Shown in pieces: positions 27,132-36,173 of a stretch of DNA of 64,000 bases. Positions within the stretch are counted from its first letter, which is position 1; every line of letters starts with the position of its first letter. The notes below the pieces were generated by a model. The model was not told the origin of the DNA and searched no databases. It was given only the letters and a program-made list of their open reading frames with translations. The stretch is from assembly GCA_964370775.1 (NCBI GenBank), contig CAYJKT010000014.1:1-64000 (forward strand). The letters run 5' to 3'. This DNA is from SIG603 sp964370775. Lineage in GTDB: Bacteria > Bacillota > Clostridia > Oscillospirales > Acutalibacteraceae. A program made the translations under genes and the position numbers.

Positions 27132-30089
27132 ATGAGGAAGATGAAAATTTTAGCAACATTTATGGTGATTTTGATGTTAGCTGTAACAATGCCGACAACA
27201 CTGACTTTTGCTACTGATACTGAAAGTCAACCTGTTACCGAGGAAGTGGCACCAGAACTCGATACAGAACCGTTTGATTTTAGCAAACCTATTCGAGTAG
27301 GCTATTATTCTACTTTTACAGATTTTGTAACTGATATTGACAGCTTAAATAACAAAGGTTATGGCTATGAAGTTTTTGAGAAAATGGCTGAAATATCAGA
27401 TTTAGAGTTTGAGTATGTGCCAATAAACGACAGCTTGATAGATGCTGTTAACAGTGGTTATGTTGATATTGGTTGTTTTAACACAAAAACTGAGGAACGT
27501 GCAGAGGAAGTGCTGTATCCTAAAACTCAATTTAGCAAAACTTATATAGCTTTAATGACTAAAGATGAAAATATTTTATATGGTGATTTAGAAGCAATTG
27601 ACGGTAGCACAGTTGCTACTTATTCAGATAATATCGGAACTCAAAATTTAACTAATTATTGCAGAAATAATGGTATATCTGTAGATTACGTATATGGTGA
27701 CACAACAAATTATACTGAGTTAGACGCTGATTTTTACATTACATATTCAGAAGATCCATTATCTAATGAATTTAACAATATTCTAAATCTTGGCGTATAT
27801 AAGCTGTTTCCTATTACTTCATTTGAAAATGCTGATTTGATGGAAGTAATAGAATCAACTTTTTTACAAGTAGTATATACAGAGGGTAATTATTTCTTAG
27901 AATTAGAAGAAAAATATCTTGCAGATAATATAGAAATTAACCACAGAGGGTTGACTAACAGAGAAGTAGGAGTGCTACAATCTAGACCACTTGAAGTTGG
28001 CTATGTATCAGATGCTCAACCACTTTTGTATACAAATGATGAAGGCGAAGCAGGCGGAGCAATGGTAGATATGCTAAATGCTTTTGCAGATATGTATGAT
28101 TTTGAGATAAATTATCATCCATATAGTTTAAGCGATACATTAGATGATCATTCAAATTATGATTTGTTGCTTACAATTTATGGTGACGGTGAACTTGAAA
28201 GAGAACATTATGATACTACAGATTCCATTATATCTTTACCTGCTTATGCACAAGTTAAGTTGGATATATATGAAAAATATGACAATCTATACGATATAAT
28301 TCGTAACTCACCTACAATAGGAACACTGATGTATCAAACAACAGATTATGTTAGTTTTAAAGAGCATTTTCCTAACAATGAATTTGTGTTTTATGATAGT
28401 TTCGATAACCTCTTAGATGATTTTGCTTCTGGAGATGTTGACATAGTTTTCTCAACAGGAACTGCAACTACTTATGCAGAATTATATTTGGAAGATGTTG
28501 AGAGAGCAACAATTAGTGCAGAACACGATGTACCGATAAAATTTTATGTTAACAAAGATATATCAGAAGATTATTTACCAATATTTAATATAATGATAGA
28601 TCGTTTATCTAATGAACAATATGATGAAATCGTCTCAAACAATGTAAACGAGTTTTTACCTGATCAAGACCAAGGATTTTTGGAGTTTATAGCAAATTAC
28701 TGGTACTTCTTTGCTTTAGCAGCAGTGATAACTATTGCAGGCTTTATAGCTATACATTTTGACGGACAAATTAAGAAAAAAGAAGCTCTGTTAAATTCAT
28801 ATAACACAGATTCTTTGACTGGCTTAATGGCTATACAAAAATTTAGAGAAACAATAGATGAAAAACTTAAAGATGCAAGAGCTGGTGAGTATGAGCTAAT
28901 TTCTTTAGATATTGATATGTTTAAGACAATCAACACACATTTTAGCACAGATAGAGGAACTACAGTCATTTTAGCTTTAGCAGATTCTCTAAAAAAAGCT
29001 TTTGCCAATACATCAGCGATTATAAGTCGTAGAACTGCTGACCAATTCCTGATTTTAAGACGTGTTAATGAGGGTGGAAATATTAAAGATATTTATAATA
29101 GACATATCTTACCTACTGTATCTGACAATATAAACGAAAAATATAAAATATCAATGTCGTTTGGTAAAGTGCTTATTGCGAATGTGAAAGAAAAAGGAAC
29201 AGCTATTATCGGTGAAGCAGATAGTGCAAGAATACAAGGAAAAAGCACACATAAAACAACCTTTATTTCATTTGATGATAATATGCGTAAACACTACCAT
29301 GATAAGATCAACATAACTTTCCGTATGGAACAAGCGTTAAAAGATTGTGAATTTGTGGTAGAATATCAACCTAAGATTGATTTTTCTACACTAGAACTAG
29401 GTGGCGCAGAAGCACTTGTGCGTTGGCACCCTAAAATGGGTGATAAAATTTACCCAGATGAATTTATACCTGTTTTTGAGGAAAACGGTTTTGTCTCATA
29501 CCTAGACTTATATGTTTTAGATGAAGTTTGCAAATTTATTAAAGCAAACCGTACTAAAATGAGCATACCACGTATTTCAGTTAACTTATCTGCTCATACA
29601 GTGCTAGCAGATAACATAGTAAGCAGAATATCTGATATTATATCATTGCATGGGGTAGAGCCTGAAAAATTAGAGCTAGAGCTAACTGAAAGTGCTTTAG
29701 AGTCAAATACAGAAAAATTTTTGGCAGTAGTAAGAAGACTTAAAAAGTTAGGTTTTGCTATTTCTATTGACGATTTTGGAGCTGGCGTATCGTCTCTAAA
29801 CAGGTTATCAGCAGTTGAAGCAGATGTTCTTAAATTAGACAAGGCATTTTTCGACTTAAAAGATCAAGGTGGCAAAAGTTCTGTAGTTGTATCTGATATT
29901 ATTGTTATGGCAAAACACTTGAACATGAAGGTAGTAGCAGAAGGTGTTGAAACTGCACCACAAGCTTTGTGGCTAAAAGGTTCAGGCTGTGACTATGCAC
30001 AAGGATATTACTTTGATAAACCTATGAGTTCCGATGATTTCAAAGATATAATGACGTCTAAAAAAATCTATAGCATAAGTATAAGATAA
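27132..30089 (+). CDS. Periplasmic-sensor cyclic-di-GMP protein: two SBP domains, degenerate GGDEF, EAL
   Basis: A 985-residue membrane signalling protein. After a signal peptide (1-28) come two tandem solute-binding (SBP_bac_3-like) domains: about 50-270 (PIRVGYYSTF) and about 285-515 (PLEVGYVSDAQPL). A single helix at about 522-543 leads to a GGDEF-like domain (DSLTGL... LDIDMFK) and an EAL domain (about 725-970). The GGDEF motif is replaced by RTADQF (Arg634-Phe639), so diguanylate cyclase activity is doubtful. The EAL domain keeps Glu760 in EALVRW, NLS, ELTES, IDDFGAG, AEGVET and QGYYFDKP, so c-di-GMP phosphodiesterase activity is likely. Amino-acid-like ligands outside probably control it. 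A GGGGGGAT ribosome site precedes the ATG. Confidence 0.92.
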   Translation: MRKMKILATFMVILMLAVTMPTTLTFATDTESQPVTEEVAPELDTEPFDFSKPIRVGYYSTFTDFVTDIDSLNNKGYGYEVFEKMAEISDLEFEYVPINDSLIDAVNSGYVDIGCFNTKTEERAEEVLYPKTQFSKTYIALMTKDENILYGDLEAIDGSTVATYSDNIGTQNLTNYCRNNGISVDYVYGDTTNYTELDADFYITYSEDPLSNEFNNILNLGVYKLFPITSFENADLMEVIESTFLQVVYTEGNYFLELEEKYLADNIEINHRGLTNREVGVLQSRPLEVGYVSDAQPLLYTNDEGEAGGAMVDMLNAFADMYDFEINYHPYSLSDTLDDHSNYDLLLTIYGDGELEREHYDTTDSIISLPAYAQVKLDIYEKYDNLYDIIRNSPTIGTLMYQTTDYVSFKEHFPNNEFVFYDSFDNLLDDFASGDVDIVFSTGTATTYAELYLEDVERATISAEHDVPIKFYVNKDISEDYLPIFNIMIDRLSNEQYDEIVSNNVNEFLPDQDQGFLEFIANYWYFFALAAVITIAGFIAIHFDGQIKKKEALLNSYNTDSLTGLMAIQKFRETIDEKLKDARAGEYELISLDIDMFKTINTHFSTDRGTTVILALADSLKKAFANTSAIISRRTADQFLILRRVNEGGNIKDIYNRHILPTVSDNINEKYKISMSFGKVLIANVKEKGTAIIGEADSARIQGKSTHKTTFISFDDNMRKHYHDKINITFRMEQALKDCEFVVEYQPKIDFSTLELGGAEALVRWHPKMGDKIYPDEFIPVFEENGFVSYLDLYVLDEVCKFIKANRTKMSIPRISVNLSAHTVLADNIVSRISDIISLHGVEPEKLELELTESALESNTEKFLAVVRRLKKLGFAISIDDFGAGVSSLNRLSAVEADVLKLDKAFFDLKDQGGKSSVVVSDIIVMAKHLNMKVVAEGVETAPQALWLKGSGCDYAQGYYFDKPMSSDDFKDIMTSKKIYSISIR

Positions 30090-30157
30090 TTAAGTGAATT
30101 TTTGCATTGTGTCAACACTATATAAAATGAACTTTGTGAATAGAAATTTCACCACAA

Positions 30158-30189
30158 AAACACCGTAGGAGCAAAATCCTACGGTGTTT
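30158..30189. terminator. Bidirectional terminator
   Basis: AAACACCGTAGGA (30158-30170) pairs perfectly with TCCTACGGTGTTT (30177-30189). The T-run is better on the minus strand, so it mainly ends the DUF2085 operon and also closes the EAL gene. Confidence 0.88.
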
Positions 30190-30200
30190 CGATATTAGTA

Positions 30201-30569
30201 TTATGTTATGCGTTGTAACGCATGTGTTTGTCCGAGTTCAAATGCAAAAACATGAACGCCAGCAATGGTAGCATACAAAAATATTCCAAACAAAAAACCT
30301 GTTACAACACGTTTTAAATTGTTACTTTCGTATTTTGTAAAAGCCTGAACAAAACCATCGATAAGCATTGGAATTGCAAGTAATGCGTAACCCCATATAG
30401 GTGGAAAATCCACAAATATAAATAAAGGTATCGCAAAAATCATTCCAATAAGCTCGCCTGTGCACCTAGCACATATAGGCATAGGTTCTCCTTTTATTTT
30501 AAAGGAACGCTCAGGTCTACCGTGGCAACCGAAAAAAATCGGCAACCACTTACACATAAATAACTTCAT
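30201..30569 (-). CDS. DUF2085 membrane protein
   Basis: A 122-residue membrane protein of the DUF2085 family. The signature FGCHGRPERSFKIKGEPMPICARCTG (given here as CHGRPERSF near residue 15 and CARCTG near 33) with paired cysteines is diagnostic, followed by about three helices. Function is unknown. It lies 6 bp after the small membrane protein gene in the same operon. No strong ribosome site precedes ATG 30569, so it may be translated by coupling with the upstream gene. Confidence 0.8.
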   Translation of the reverse strand: MKLFMCKWLPIFFGCHGRPERSFKIKGEPMPICARCTGELIGMIFAIPLFIFVDFPPIWGYALLAIPMLIDGFVQAFTKYESNNLKRVVTGFLFGIFLYATIAGVHVFAFELGQTHALQRIT

Positions 30570-30575
30570 TTTCTA

Positions 30576-30848
30576 TTAATACATACCATACATTGCCATA
30601 GTAGAACTAAATCCGATTATATATGGTAGAATGAAAGTTAGTACTATAATATTAACTATAGCGATAGCACCACCAATGATAGCGCCAATACCTAGAGCTT
30701 TAGCAGTGATAGGTTTGTCTTGTTTCCATACTAAAAATAGAATTAAACCTACTACCGGAACACAGCAACCTAATGCGCCCCACAGAAATCCACCTTTATC
30801 GTTTGGATTTGGTTGATTATTGTTTGTGTAATTATTATTTTGATCCAT
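30576..30848 (-). CDS. Small two-helix membrane protein
   Basis: A 90-residue protein with an Asn-rich cytoplasmic N-terminus (1-18) and two hydrophobic segments (about 22-41 and 48-80) joined by KQDKPITAKALG. This layout is common in uncharacterised Firmicute proteins in which a short polar tail precedes a GGFLWGLLG-like helix. GAGGAG precedes the ATG, and a strong promoter lies 30 bp upstream. It is co-transcribed with the DUF2085 gene. No function can be given. Confidence 0.72.
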   Translation of the reverse strand: MDQNNNYTNNNQPNPNDKGGFLWGALGCCVPVVGLILFLVWKQDKPITAKALGIGAIIGGAIAIVNIIVLTFILPYIIGFSSTMAMYGMY

Positions 30849-30877
30849 AATTCATTCTCCTCAAATTTATTCGACTA

Positions 30878-30906
30878 ATTATATCAAAATAATTCTTTTT
30901 TGTAAA
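30878..30906 (-). promoter_or_regulatory. Promoter of the DUF2085 operon
   Basis: Minus-strand TTTACA (30906-30901), 17-bp spacer, TATAAT (30883-30878). Confidence 0.83.
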
Positions 30907-30984
30907 GGAATATTTGTATATTGTTAAATATTTGTTCGAAATATGTTCATATTTAAACGAAAACCAAAAAAATATGCAATTTTA

Positions 30985-31013
30985 TTGAATGCTAGTACTT
31001 TATATGATAATAT
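30985..31013 (+). promoter_or_regulatory. Promoter of the TSUP gene
   Basis: TTGAAT (30985-30990), 17-bp spacer, TAATAT (31008-31013), 30 bp before the start codon. Confidence 0.58.
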
Positions 31014-31042
31014 TAGCCTATCTGTTTATATGGAGGAAGATT

Positions 31043-31783
31043 ATGGATAACGATATTATTGTTCTCGCTATAGGTGTACTTGTTGCGTTTTTTGTTAAAG
31101 GTTTGTGTGGTTTTGCCAATACTTTGGTTTTAGGATCTGTTGCTAGTTACAGTGTGGATAATGCTGTCATAACACCAGTGGATTTACTGTTGACTGTTCC
31201 TATGAACATTATTCTAGCAGTTAAAAACCGAAAGAAAATTGATAAAAAGGTTGCTTTAATGCTTGGTTTGTTTGTAATTATAGGTGACATACCTGGTGCT
31301 ATTTTTTTGGCTAATGCTGATACTGATTTTCTTAAAATTCTTTTTGGTTTGGTAGTTGTGATAATTAGCATTGAGATGTATGTGCGAGACAAACACAATA
31401 CCTTAACTAAAGCCAACCCTGTGCTAATGGTTACACTAGGTTTAGTATCTGGTTTGCTGTGTGGTTTGTTTGGAGTAGGCGCATTGCTTGCAACTTATGT
31501 TGGTAGAACTAGCAAAGACACAGACTCTTTTAAAGGTACTTTGTGCATGGTGTTTTTAGCAGATAATGCAGTAAGGCTAACACTTTACTTTATAACAGGC
31601 TTATACACTAGCGAAGTTTTGCTAACTTGCCTAGGGCTTTTCCCACTTGCTTTGCTTGCTATGTTTATCGGAATGAAGTTTTCTTCTAAAATAAAAGAAA
31701 GCACTGTAAAAAAATCAATTTACATAGTGCTTTTCTTATCTGGTATTTCTTTAATCGTGACAAACCTTATACTTATTCTATAA
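31043..31783 (+). CDS. TSUP (TauE/SafE) family permease
   Basis: A 246-residue membrane protein with about seven to eight helices arranged as two similar halves, as in the TauE/SafE sulfite-organosulfonate exporter family. Visible features are the N-terminal GFANTLVLGSV and the repeat-like GLVSGLLCGLFGVGA in the second half. The transported solute is not determinable. ATG 31043 is chosen because TGGAGGAAG lies just before it; an upstream in-frame start at 30989 lies within the promoter. Its end overlaps the convergent small gene by 11 bp. Confidence 0.87.
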   Translation: MDNDIIVLAIGVLVAFFVKGLCGFANTLVLGSVASYSVDNAVITPVDLLLTVPMNIILAVKNRKKIDKKVALMLGLFVIIGDIPGAIFLANADTDFLKILFGLVVVIISIEMYVRDKHNTLTKANPVLMVTLGLVSGLLCGLFGVGALLATYVGRTSKDTDSFKGTLCMVFLADNAVRLTLYFITGLYTSEVLLTCLGLFPLALLAMFIGMKFSSKIKESTVKKSIYIVLFLSGISLIVTNLILIL

Positions 31784-31946
31784 TTGAATATTCAAGGTTT
31801 TCGAACCTAAGTTTTGTGCCAATGTCGCTTCCGTTTGGAAGTAAAACAAGTGCTATCATAAATTCGTCAACACTTTCGATGTCTGTTCTTTTTAGGTAAG
31901 CGTATTCGCCTCTAATATCGCTAAGTATATATTCATAAGTTCCCAT
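31773..31946 (-). CDS. Small conserved protein, 57 residues
   Basis: A short gene easily missed by length filters. It encodes 57 residues beginning MGTYEYILSDIRGEYAYLKR and ending NLEYSIIE, with a strong AAAAGGAGAAGAAT before the ATG. The pattern of a short SD(I)RGEYAYL strand, an acidic middle, ALVLLP and G-TKL--EN-EY-IIE resembles small beta-barrel-like proteins that I recall as widespread but uncharacterised in Clostridia. It overlaps the end of the TSUP gene tail to tail. The clear ribosome site and protein-like composition support it as real; no function is proposed. Confidence 0.72.
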   Translation of the reverse strand: MGTYEYILSDIRGEYAYLKRTDIESVDEFMIALVLLPNGSDIGTKLRFENLEYSIIE

Positions 31947-32072
31947 ATTCTTCTCCTTTTTAAGTCGATATTTTAAGTTTACTAAATTTTTAAAAAAAAA
32001 TCAATATTAAATGAAACATTTTTAAGCCATACTACGTGTATATAGTAGAATTAAATTTTTAAGGAGTAAAAA

Positions 32073-32579
32073 ATGAAAAAATTATCAATTATGTTAGCTA
32101 CTTTATTGTTAGCTTTCAGTCTAGTATCATGTGCAGAGGCAGCAACCGAGGAACAAGTGTTTGACGCAGCAAATCTAGAGGAATATGTAAATTCAATTGT
32201 TACAAACGTAGAGTTGTCTAACGCAGATTACAAAGCAATGGTTGAGCAAAGCTGTCAAACAATGGAAATTACAGATGATATGAAAGAATATCACTTAGGT
32301 TCTGCTGATTATGAATACACAAGAGCAGTTATCCACGAGCCTATGATGACCTCACAAGCATTTGCAATTGCTATGATAGCTACAGAGACACCAGAGCAAG
32401 CTCAGACAATGGCAGAAGAACTACTTACAACTGTAAATCCAGTTAAATGGGTATGCGTTGGAGTGGAAGAAGAAAACATTAAAACTGCTGTTAAAGGCAA
32501 CTTGGTTTTCCTAATTATGGGAGACGAACCAGATGCATTTACAACAGCTTTTAACGAGAACGTAACTATCGAAGAGTAA
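32073..32579 (+). CDS. DUF4358-like lipoprotein of the MBOAT/DHHW operon
   Basis: A 168-residue lipoprotein with a lipobox LVSC (Cys20) after a classical signal peptide. The mature part is small, alpha/beta and acidic. Its place immediately before MBOAT and DHHW genes, and its size, match the DUF4358 lipoproteins that often accompany these genes in Clostridia; the domain assignment rests mainly on this context. It is separated from the MBOAT start by a single base, so the three genes form a tight operon. AAGGAG precedes the ATG. Probably an accessory factor for exopolymer O-acylation at the membrane surface. Confidence 0.72.
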   Translation: MKKLSIMLATLLLAFSLVSCAEAATEEQVFDAANLEEYVNSIVTNVELSNADYKAMVEQSCQTMEITDDMKEYHLGSADYEYTRAVIHEPMMTSQAFAIAMIATETPEQAQTMAEELLTTVNPVKWVCVGVEEENIKTAVKGNLVFLIMGDEPDAFTTAFNENVTIEE

Positions 32580-32580
32580 T

Positions 32581-33954
32581 ATGCTATTTTCATCAATACC
32601 GTTTATATTTTGGTTTTTACCAATAACTTTAATAACGTATTATGTAATGCCGAAGAAGGGCAAGAACTTTGTCCTTCTTCTTTTTAGTATGCTTTTTTAT
32701 TATTTAGGTGAACCTATTTATCTAATAATAATGATGTTGTCCGTGTTTATCACCTACTTGTTAGGTTTTGTGATAGAAAAAGCAAAAAATAAGAAGATAC
32801 CTATGATTTTATCGGTATCGGTTAGTTTAGCGTTTTTGTTAGTATATAAATATGCTGACTTTTTTATAGAAAACATTAATCACCTCGGCACTGATTTTAG
32901 CCTGCCTAATCTTGTATTGCCTATAGGAATTAGCTTTTACACTTTTCAAGCAATTAGCTATACCATTGATTTATATAGGGGAGACGCAAAGTTACAAAAG
33001 AGCTTTATAAACTTTGCGTGTTACATCACATTTTTTCCTCAGCTAATTGCAGGTCCAATTGTTAGATATACTGTTATTGAAGATATGCTTAACACAAGGA
33101 AACATAGCATAGAGAAATTTTCTGACGGTGCGTTCAGATTTAGCGTAGGCCTTGGGAAAAAAGTGCTTATTGCTAATGTTTTAGGTGAATTTTGTGAGTA
33201 TTATATAAGTTCTACTAATCAAAGCATGTTGTTTGCGTGGGCGTGGATAATCGCTTTTACTCTACAAATATATTTTGACTTCTCAGGATATAGCGACATG
33301 GCAATAGGTTTATCTAAGCTGTTTGGATTTGACTTTCCAGAGAACTTTAATTATCCGTTTATATCAAGTAACATCACAGAGTTTTGGCGAAGATGGCATA
33401 TCAGCCTAGGTACTTGGTTTAGAGATTATGTGTATATTCCAATGGGTGGAAACAGAGTTAAGTTTTCAAAATGGATATTAAATATATTTGTAGTATGGTT
33501 TTTGACTGGTTTTTGGCACGGTGCAGAGTGGAATTTCATTATTTGGGGAATTTATTTTGCAGTAATTTTAGTGCTTGAAAAACTCTTTATAAACAAGTAT
33601 TTAGAGAAATCGCCAAGAACTTTAAGACATATATATACCACTGTTTTAATCCTATTTAGCTTTATGATATTTGCGTCTACCGACCTAAATGACATAAGGC
33701 TTCATCTAAGCAATATGTTTAATTTCTCTACACCTACAAATTTAGAGACAAAATATTATATAGATAGCTACTTGTTTGTTTTTGTTATAGCTATAGTCGG
33801 TGCAACTCCGATAGCTAAAAACATTGCATTACGAATGAAAGGAGGAAAAGTGGAAACGGTAGGAAAGCCTCTTGTGATGTTAGTTTTATTAACTTTAGTC
33901 ACAGCGTTTCTAGTGCAAGGTTCATATAATCCGTTTTTATACTTTAGATTTTAA
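32581..33954 (+). CDS. MBOAT-family O-acyltransferase (AlgI/DltB/PatA-like)
   Basis: A 457-residue multi-helix membrane protein that passes acyl (usually acetyl) groups across the membrane for O-acylation of cell-surface polymers. Markers are the N-terminal SSIPFIFWFLPITLI, the middle FPQLIAGPIVRY, NFNYPF, and the catalytic histidine His313 in TGFWHGAEWNFIIWG. The AlgI-type length and order are normal. It overlaps DHHW by one base (TAATG), which implies coupled translation. The partner DHHW protein probably completes the transfer on the outer face. The polymer modified is unknown. Confidence 0.93.
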   Translation: MLFSSIPFIFWFLPITLITYYVMPKKGKNFVLLLFSMLFYYLGEPIYLIIMMLSVFITYLLGFVIEKAKNKKIPMILSVSVSLAFLLVYKYADFFIENINHLGTDFSLPNLVLPIGISFYTFQAISYTIDLYRGDAKLQKSFINFACYITFFPQLIAGPIVRYTVIEDMLNTRKHSIEKFSDGAFRFSVGLGKKVLIANVLGEFCEYYISSTNQSMLFAWAWIIAFTLQIYFDFSGYSDMAIGLSKLFGFDFPENFNYPFISSNITEFWRRWHISLGTWFRDYVYIPMGGNRVKFSKWILNIFVVWFLTGFWHGAEWNFIIWGIYFAVILVLEKLFINKYLEKSPRTLRHIYTTVLILFSFMIFASTDLNDIRLHLSNMFNFSTPTNLETKYYIDSYLFVFVIAIVGATPIAKNIALRMKGGKVETVGKPLVMLVLLTLVTAFLVQGSYNPFLYFRF

Positions 33955-35039
33955 TGAAAAATAAAATTACAGTAATTGCTTTTCTTCTTTTAGTGTTTTC
34001 GGGATTTATTTTATCTTTAATTTTGCCTGATAATGATTTTTCGGTATCAGAAAAAAGAGAGTTAGAACAATTTGAAACACCCACAATAAGCACATTGAGC
34101 GATGGAACTTGGTTTAGTGATTTTCAAACTTACACAGCAGACCAATTTCCTTTTAGAGAAGACTTTAGAGCGTTGAACTCGACGATAAGACTTAATGCTT
34201 TTAACCAAAACGACGTAGACGGTCTGCTATATGAAGATGGCTATATTTTTAAAAGAGAATATCCTCTTAGAACTGATAACATAGAGAGATTTGCTACAAA
34301 AACGAACGAAATTTACGGCGAATTTATAAAGGACACAGCCGATAATTACTATGTGAGTGTAATTCCAGACAAAAATTATTATATGGAAAGCGACACTTTA
34401 ACTGCTAACTCAAAAGAAATAGCAGATATTTTTGCTAGTAAAGTTGAGGGTGCTGAGTATATTGATATTTTTGGCGCGTTAAATCTTGATAGCTATTACA
34501 AAACCGATACTCACTGGTCGCAAGATAAGCTTTTTGATGTTATGGATATATACTCTGAAAAAATGGAGTTTGCAAATTTAGACAAAAACATGTATAATAG
34601 TGTGGAAATAGAAGATTTTTACGGAGTATATTATGGTCAGCTAGGCTTGAATATTCAGCCTGATACCTTGGTATATATGGAAAGTGAGTACACTAATACA
34701 GCTACCGTAGAAAATCTTGATAAACCTGAGTTTAATAAAGTATATGACACAGCAGAGTTTAACTCTGAAGACGGCTACAACGTGTTTTTATCTGGCGCAA
34801 CACCTTATATAAAGATAGAAAGTCCTAACAGCAAGACAGATAAAGAGCTTGTGATTTTTAGAGACTCGTTTGGCAGTTCCATAGCTCCATTATTTTTAGA
34901 AAATTACAGAACAGTTACTCTAATCGACTTGCGTTATTTTAATACTAGCCAGTTAGAGAACTATGTTGATTTTACTGGAAAAGATGTCCTAGTGTTGTAT
35001 AGTACTATAATATTGAACTCAAACATAGTATTTAGGTAG
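33954..35039 (+). CDS. DHHW family protein (AlgJ/AlgX-like acyltransferase)
   Basis: A 361-residue membrane-anchored extracytoplasmic protein with one N-terminal helix (about 5-25). It belongs to the DHHW group, relatives of the alginate O-acetylases AlgJ/AlgX. The signature is DTHW here (Asp185-Trp188) in KTDTHWSQ, and the likely nucleophile is Ser305 in FRDSFGSS. Asp and His of the first motif with this serine would make a catalytic triad. It starts on the stop codon of the MBOAT gene. The pair is expected to O-acylate a surface polysaccharide. The ECF sigma gene begins 7 bp after it. Confidence 0.9.
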   Translation: MKNKITVIAFLLLVFSGFILSLILPDNDFSVSEKRELEQFETPTISTLSDGTWFSDFQTYTADQFPFREDFRALNSTIRLNAFNQNDVDGLLYEDGYIFKREYPLRTDNIERFATKTNEIYGEFIKDTADNYYVSVIPDKNYYMESDTLTANSKEIADIFASKVEGAEYIDIFGALNLDSYYKTDTHWSQDKLFDVMDIYSEKMEFANLDKNMYNSVEIEDFYGVYYGQLGLNIQPDTLVYMESEYTNTATVENLDKPEFNKVYDTAEFNSEDGYNVFLSGATPYIKIESPNSKTDKELVIFRDSFGSSIAPLFLENYRTVTLIDLRYFNTSQLENYVDFTGKDVLVLYSTIILNSNIVFR

Positions 35040-35046
35040 GTGTTTT

Positions 35047-35511
35047 ATGAAAATCGACTACGATGAGTTCGAGAGAGTGTATAACAAATTTTTTGATAAT
35101 GTATATAGATATGTTTTTTTGATAGTAAAAAAACAAGATGACAGCCTTGATGTGGTTCAAGATGTGTTTATGAAAGTGTTTATGACTAAAACAGATTTTA
35201 ATGATGATGAGCATTTAAAAGCTTGGATTTTGCACTGTGCATACAATTGCAGTATGGATTATTTTAGGTCAAAGTACAGAAAAGTTGTAAGCATTGATAG
35301 TGTAAAAACTATGAACTTACCGTTTGAGATAGACGAAACGATTGAGGAGGTTTTGAAGCTTCCTGAAAAATATAGAACTGTGATATATATGTATTATTAC
35401 GAGGAATATAGCACAGAGGAGATAGCTAAGATAATCAAAAAACCTCATGCAACGGTGAGAACTCAGCTAAAACGTGGCAGAGAATTACTTAAAATGAATA
35501 TTGCAGAATAG
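35047..35511 (+). CDS. ECF-type RNA polymerase sigma factor
   Basis: A 154-residue extracytoplasmic-function sigma factor. Region 2 spans about 10-75 (DSLDVVQDVFMKVF and the DNA-melting helix AWILHCAYNCSMDYFR), and region 4 spans about 98-150 (LPEKYRTVIYMYYYEEYSTEEIAKII, then TVRTQLKRGRELL). It lies 7 bp after the DHHW gene and overlaps nothing upstream, yet the tight spacing suggests read-through from the acylation operon, so envelope stress and polymer modification may be linked. Its anti-sigma candidate is immediately downstream. Confidence 0.93.
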   Translation: MKIDYDEFERVYNKFFDNVYRYVFLIVKKQDDSLDVVQDVFMKVFMTKTDFNDDEHLKAWILHCAYNCSMDYFRSKYRKVVSIDSVKTMNLPFEIDETIEEVLKLPEKYRTVIYMYYYEEYSTEEIAKIIKKPHATVRTQLKRGRELLKMNIAE

Positions 35512-35521
35512 GAGAAATATC

Positions 35522-36169
35522 GTGCGAGAAGATAGCATTAAAAGTAGCTTAGATAAAATTAAGGCACCTGAAAGCCGAAAAGAACATGTTTATTACGAGA
35601 TAATAAATATGAAAGAAAATAAGCGTAACAAGAAAAAATTAGTATATATCAAGCGTGTTGCAGATAGATACGTAGGTTATGTAGCAGCATGTTTAGTGCT
35701 AGTCACTGCGTTCTCAATTTATGCAGTGAACTCTGGACTTTTTGATAGCAGTGCTGTGGTTAACAACAATTCTGCTATAGACATGCGTGGTGATGTGGCA
35801 GTTGCAGATATTGATAGTGTAAATGTGTATGTACCGATAGATGATACGTACTCTGTGTATTCAGTATCAAGTGCTGATGATATTTTTACCTTTTGGAGCA
35901 ATGTTAGCGCTTTAGGAGTGTATCCAGCTGATATAAGATTGGATAGGGTAGAGAGTGATGAAAATACTTATAAAGTGTTTTTTGATGAAAGCTTGCAAGC
36001 CTATACAGATGAAAACGGCGAAAATTTGTGCATGGGAATTGCAAAAACCTTAAGTGAATTTTATGGTGAAGATACTAAAATTGAATTGTACTCTAATGAT
36101 GTTAAAGTGAGTGTAAACGGAGCAGAGATTGATTTTAGTGCAATGAGTGAGTTGGAAATAATGGAATAA
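35522..36169 (+). CDS. Putative membrane anti-sigma factor
   Basis: A 215-residue protein with a charged N-terminal cytoplasmic part (about 1-50, rich in Lys/Arg), one helix at about 52-73 (YVGYVAACLVLVTAFSIYAV) and an extracytoplasmic domain that looks beta-alpha-beta, with a VSVNGAEIDFS end. This layout and the position after an ECF sigma gene point to a membrane-bound anti-sigma factor. The outer part faintly resembles GerMN domains; that is speculative. GTG 35522 with AGGAGA at 35509-35514 is the chosen start; an in-frame TTG at 35501 would overlap the sigma gene more and lacks a ribosome site. Confidence 0.68.
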   Translation: MREDSIKSSLDKIKAPESRKEHVYYEIINMKENKRNKKKLVYIKRVADRYVGYVAACLVLVTAFSIYAVNSGLFDSSAVVNNNSAIDMRGDVAVADIDSVNVYVPIDDTYSVYSVSSADDIFTFWSNVSALGVYPADIRLDRVESDENTYKVFFDESLQAYTDENGENLCMGIAKTLSEFYGEDTKIELYSNDVKVSVNGAEIDFSAMSELEIME

Positions 36170-36173
36170 AAAA

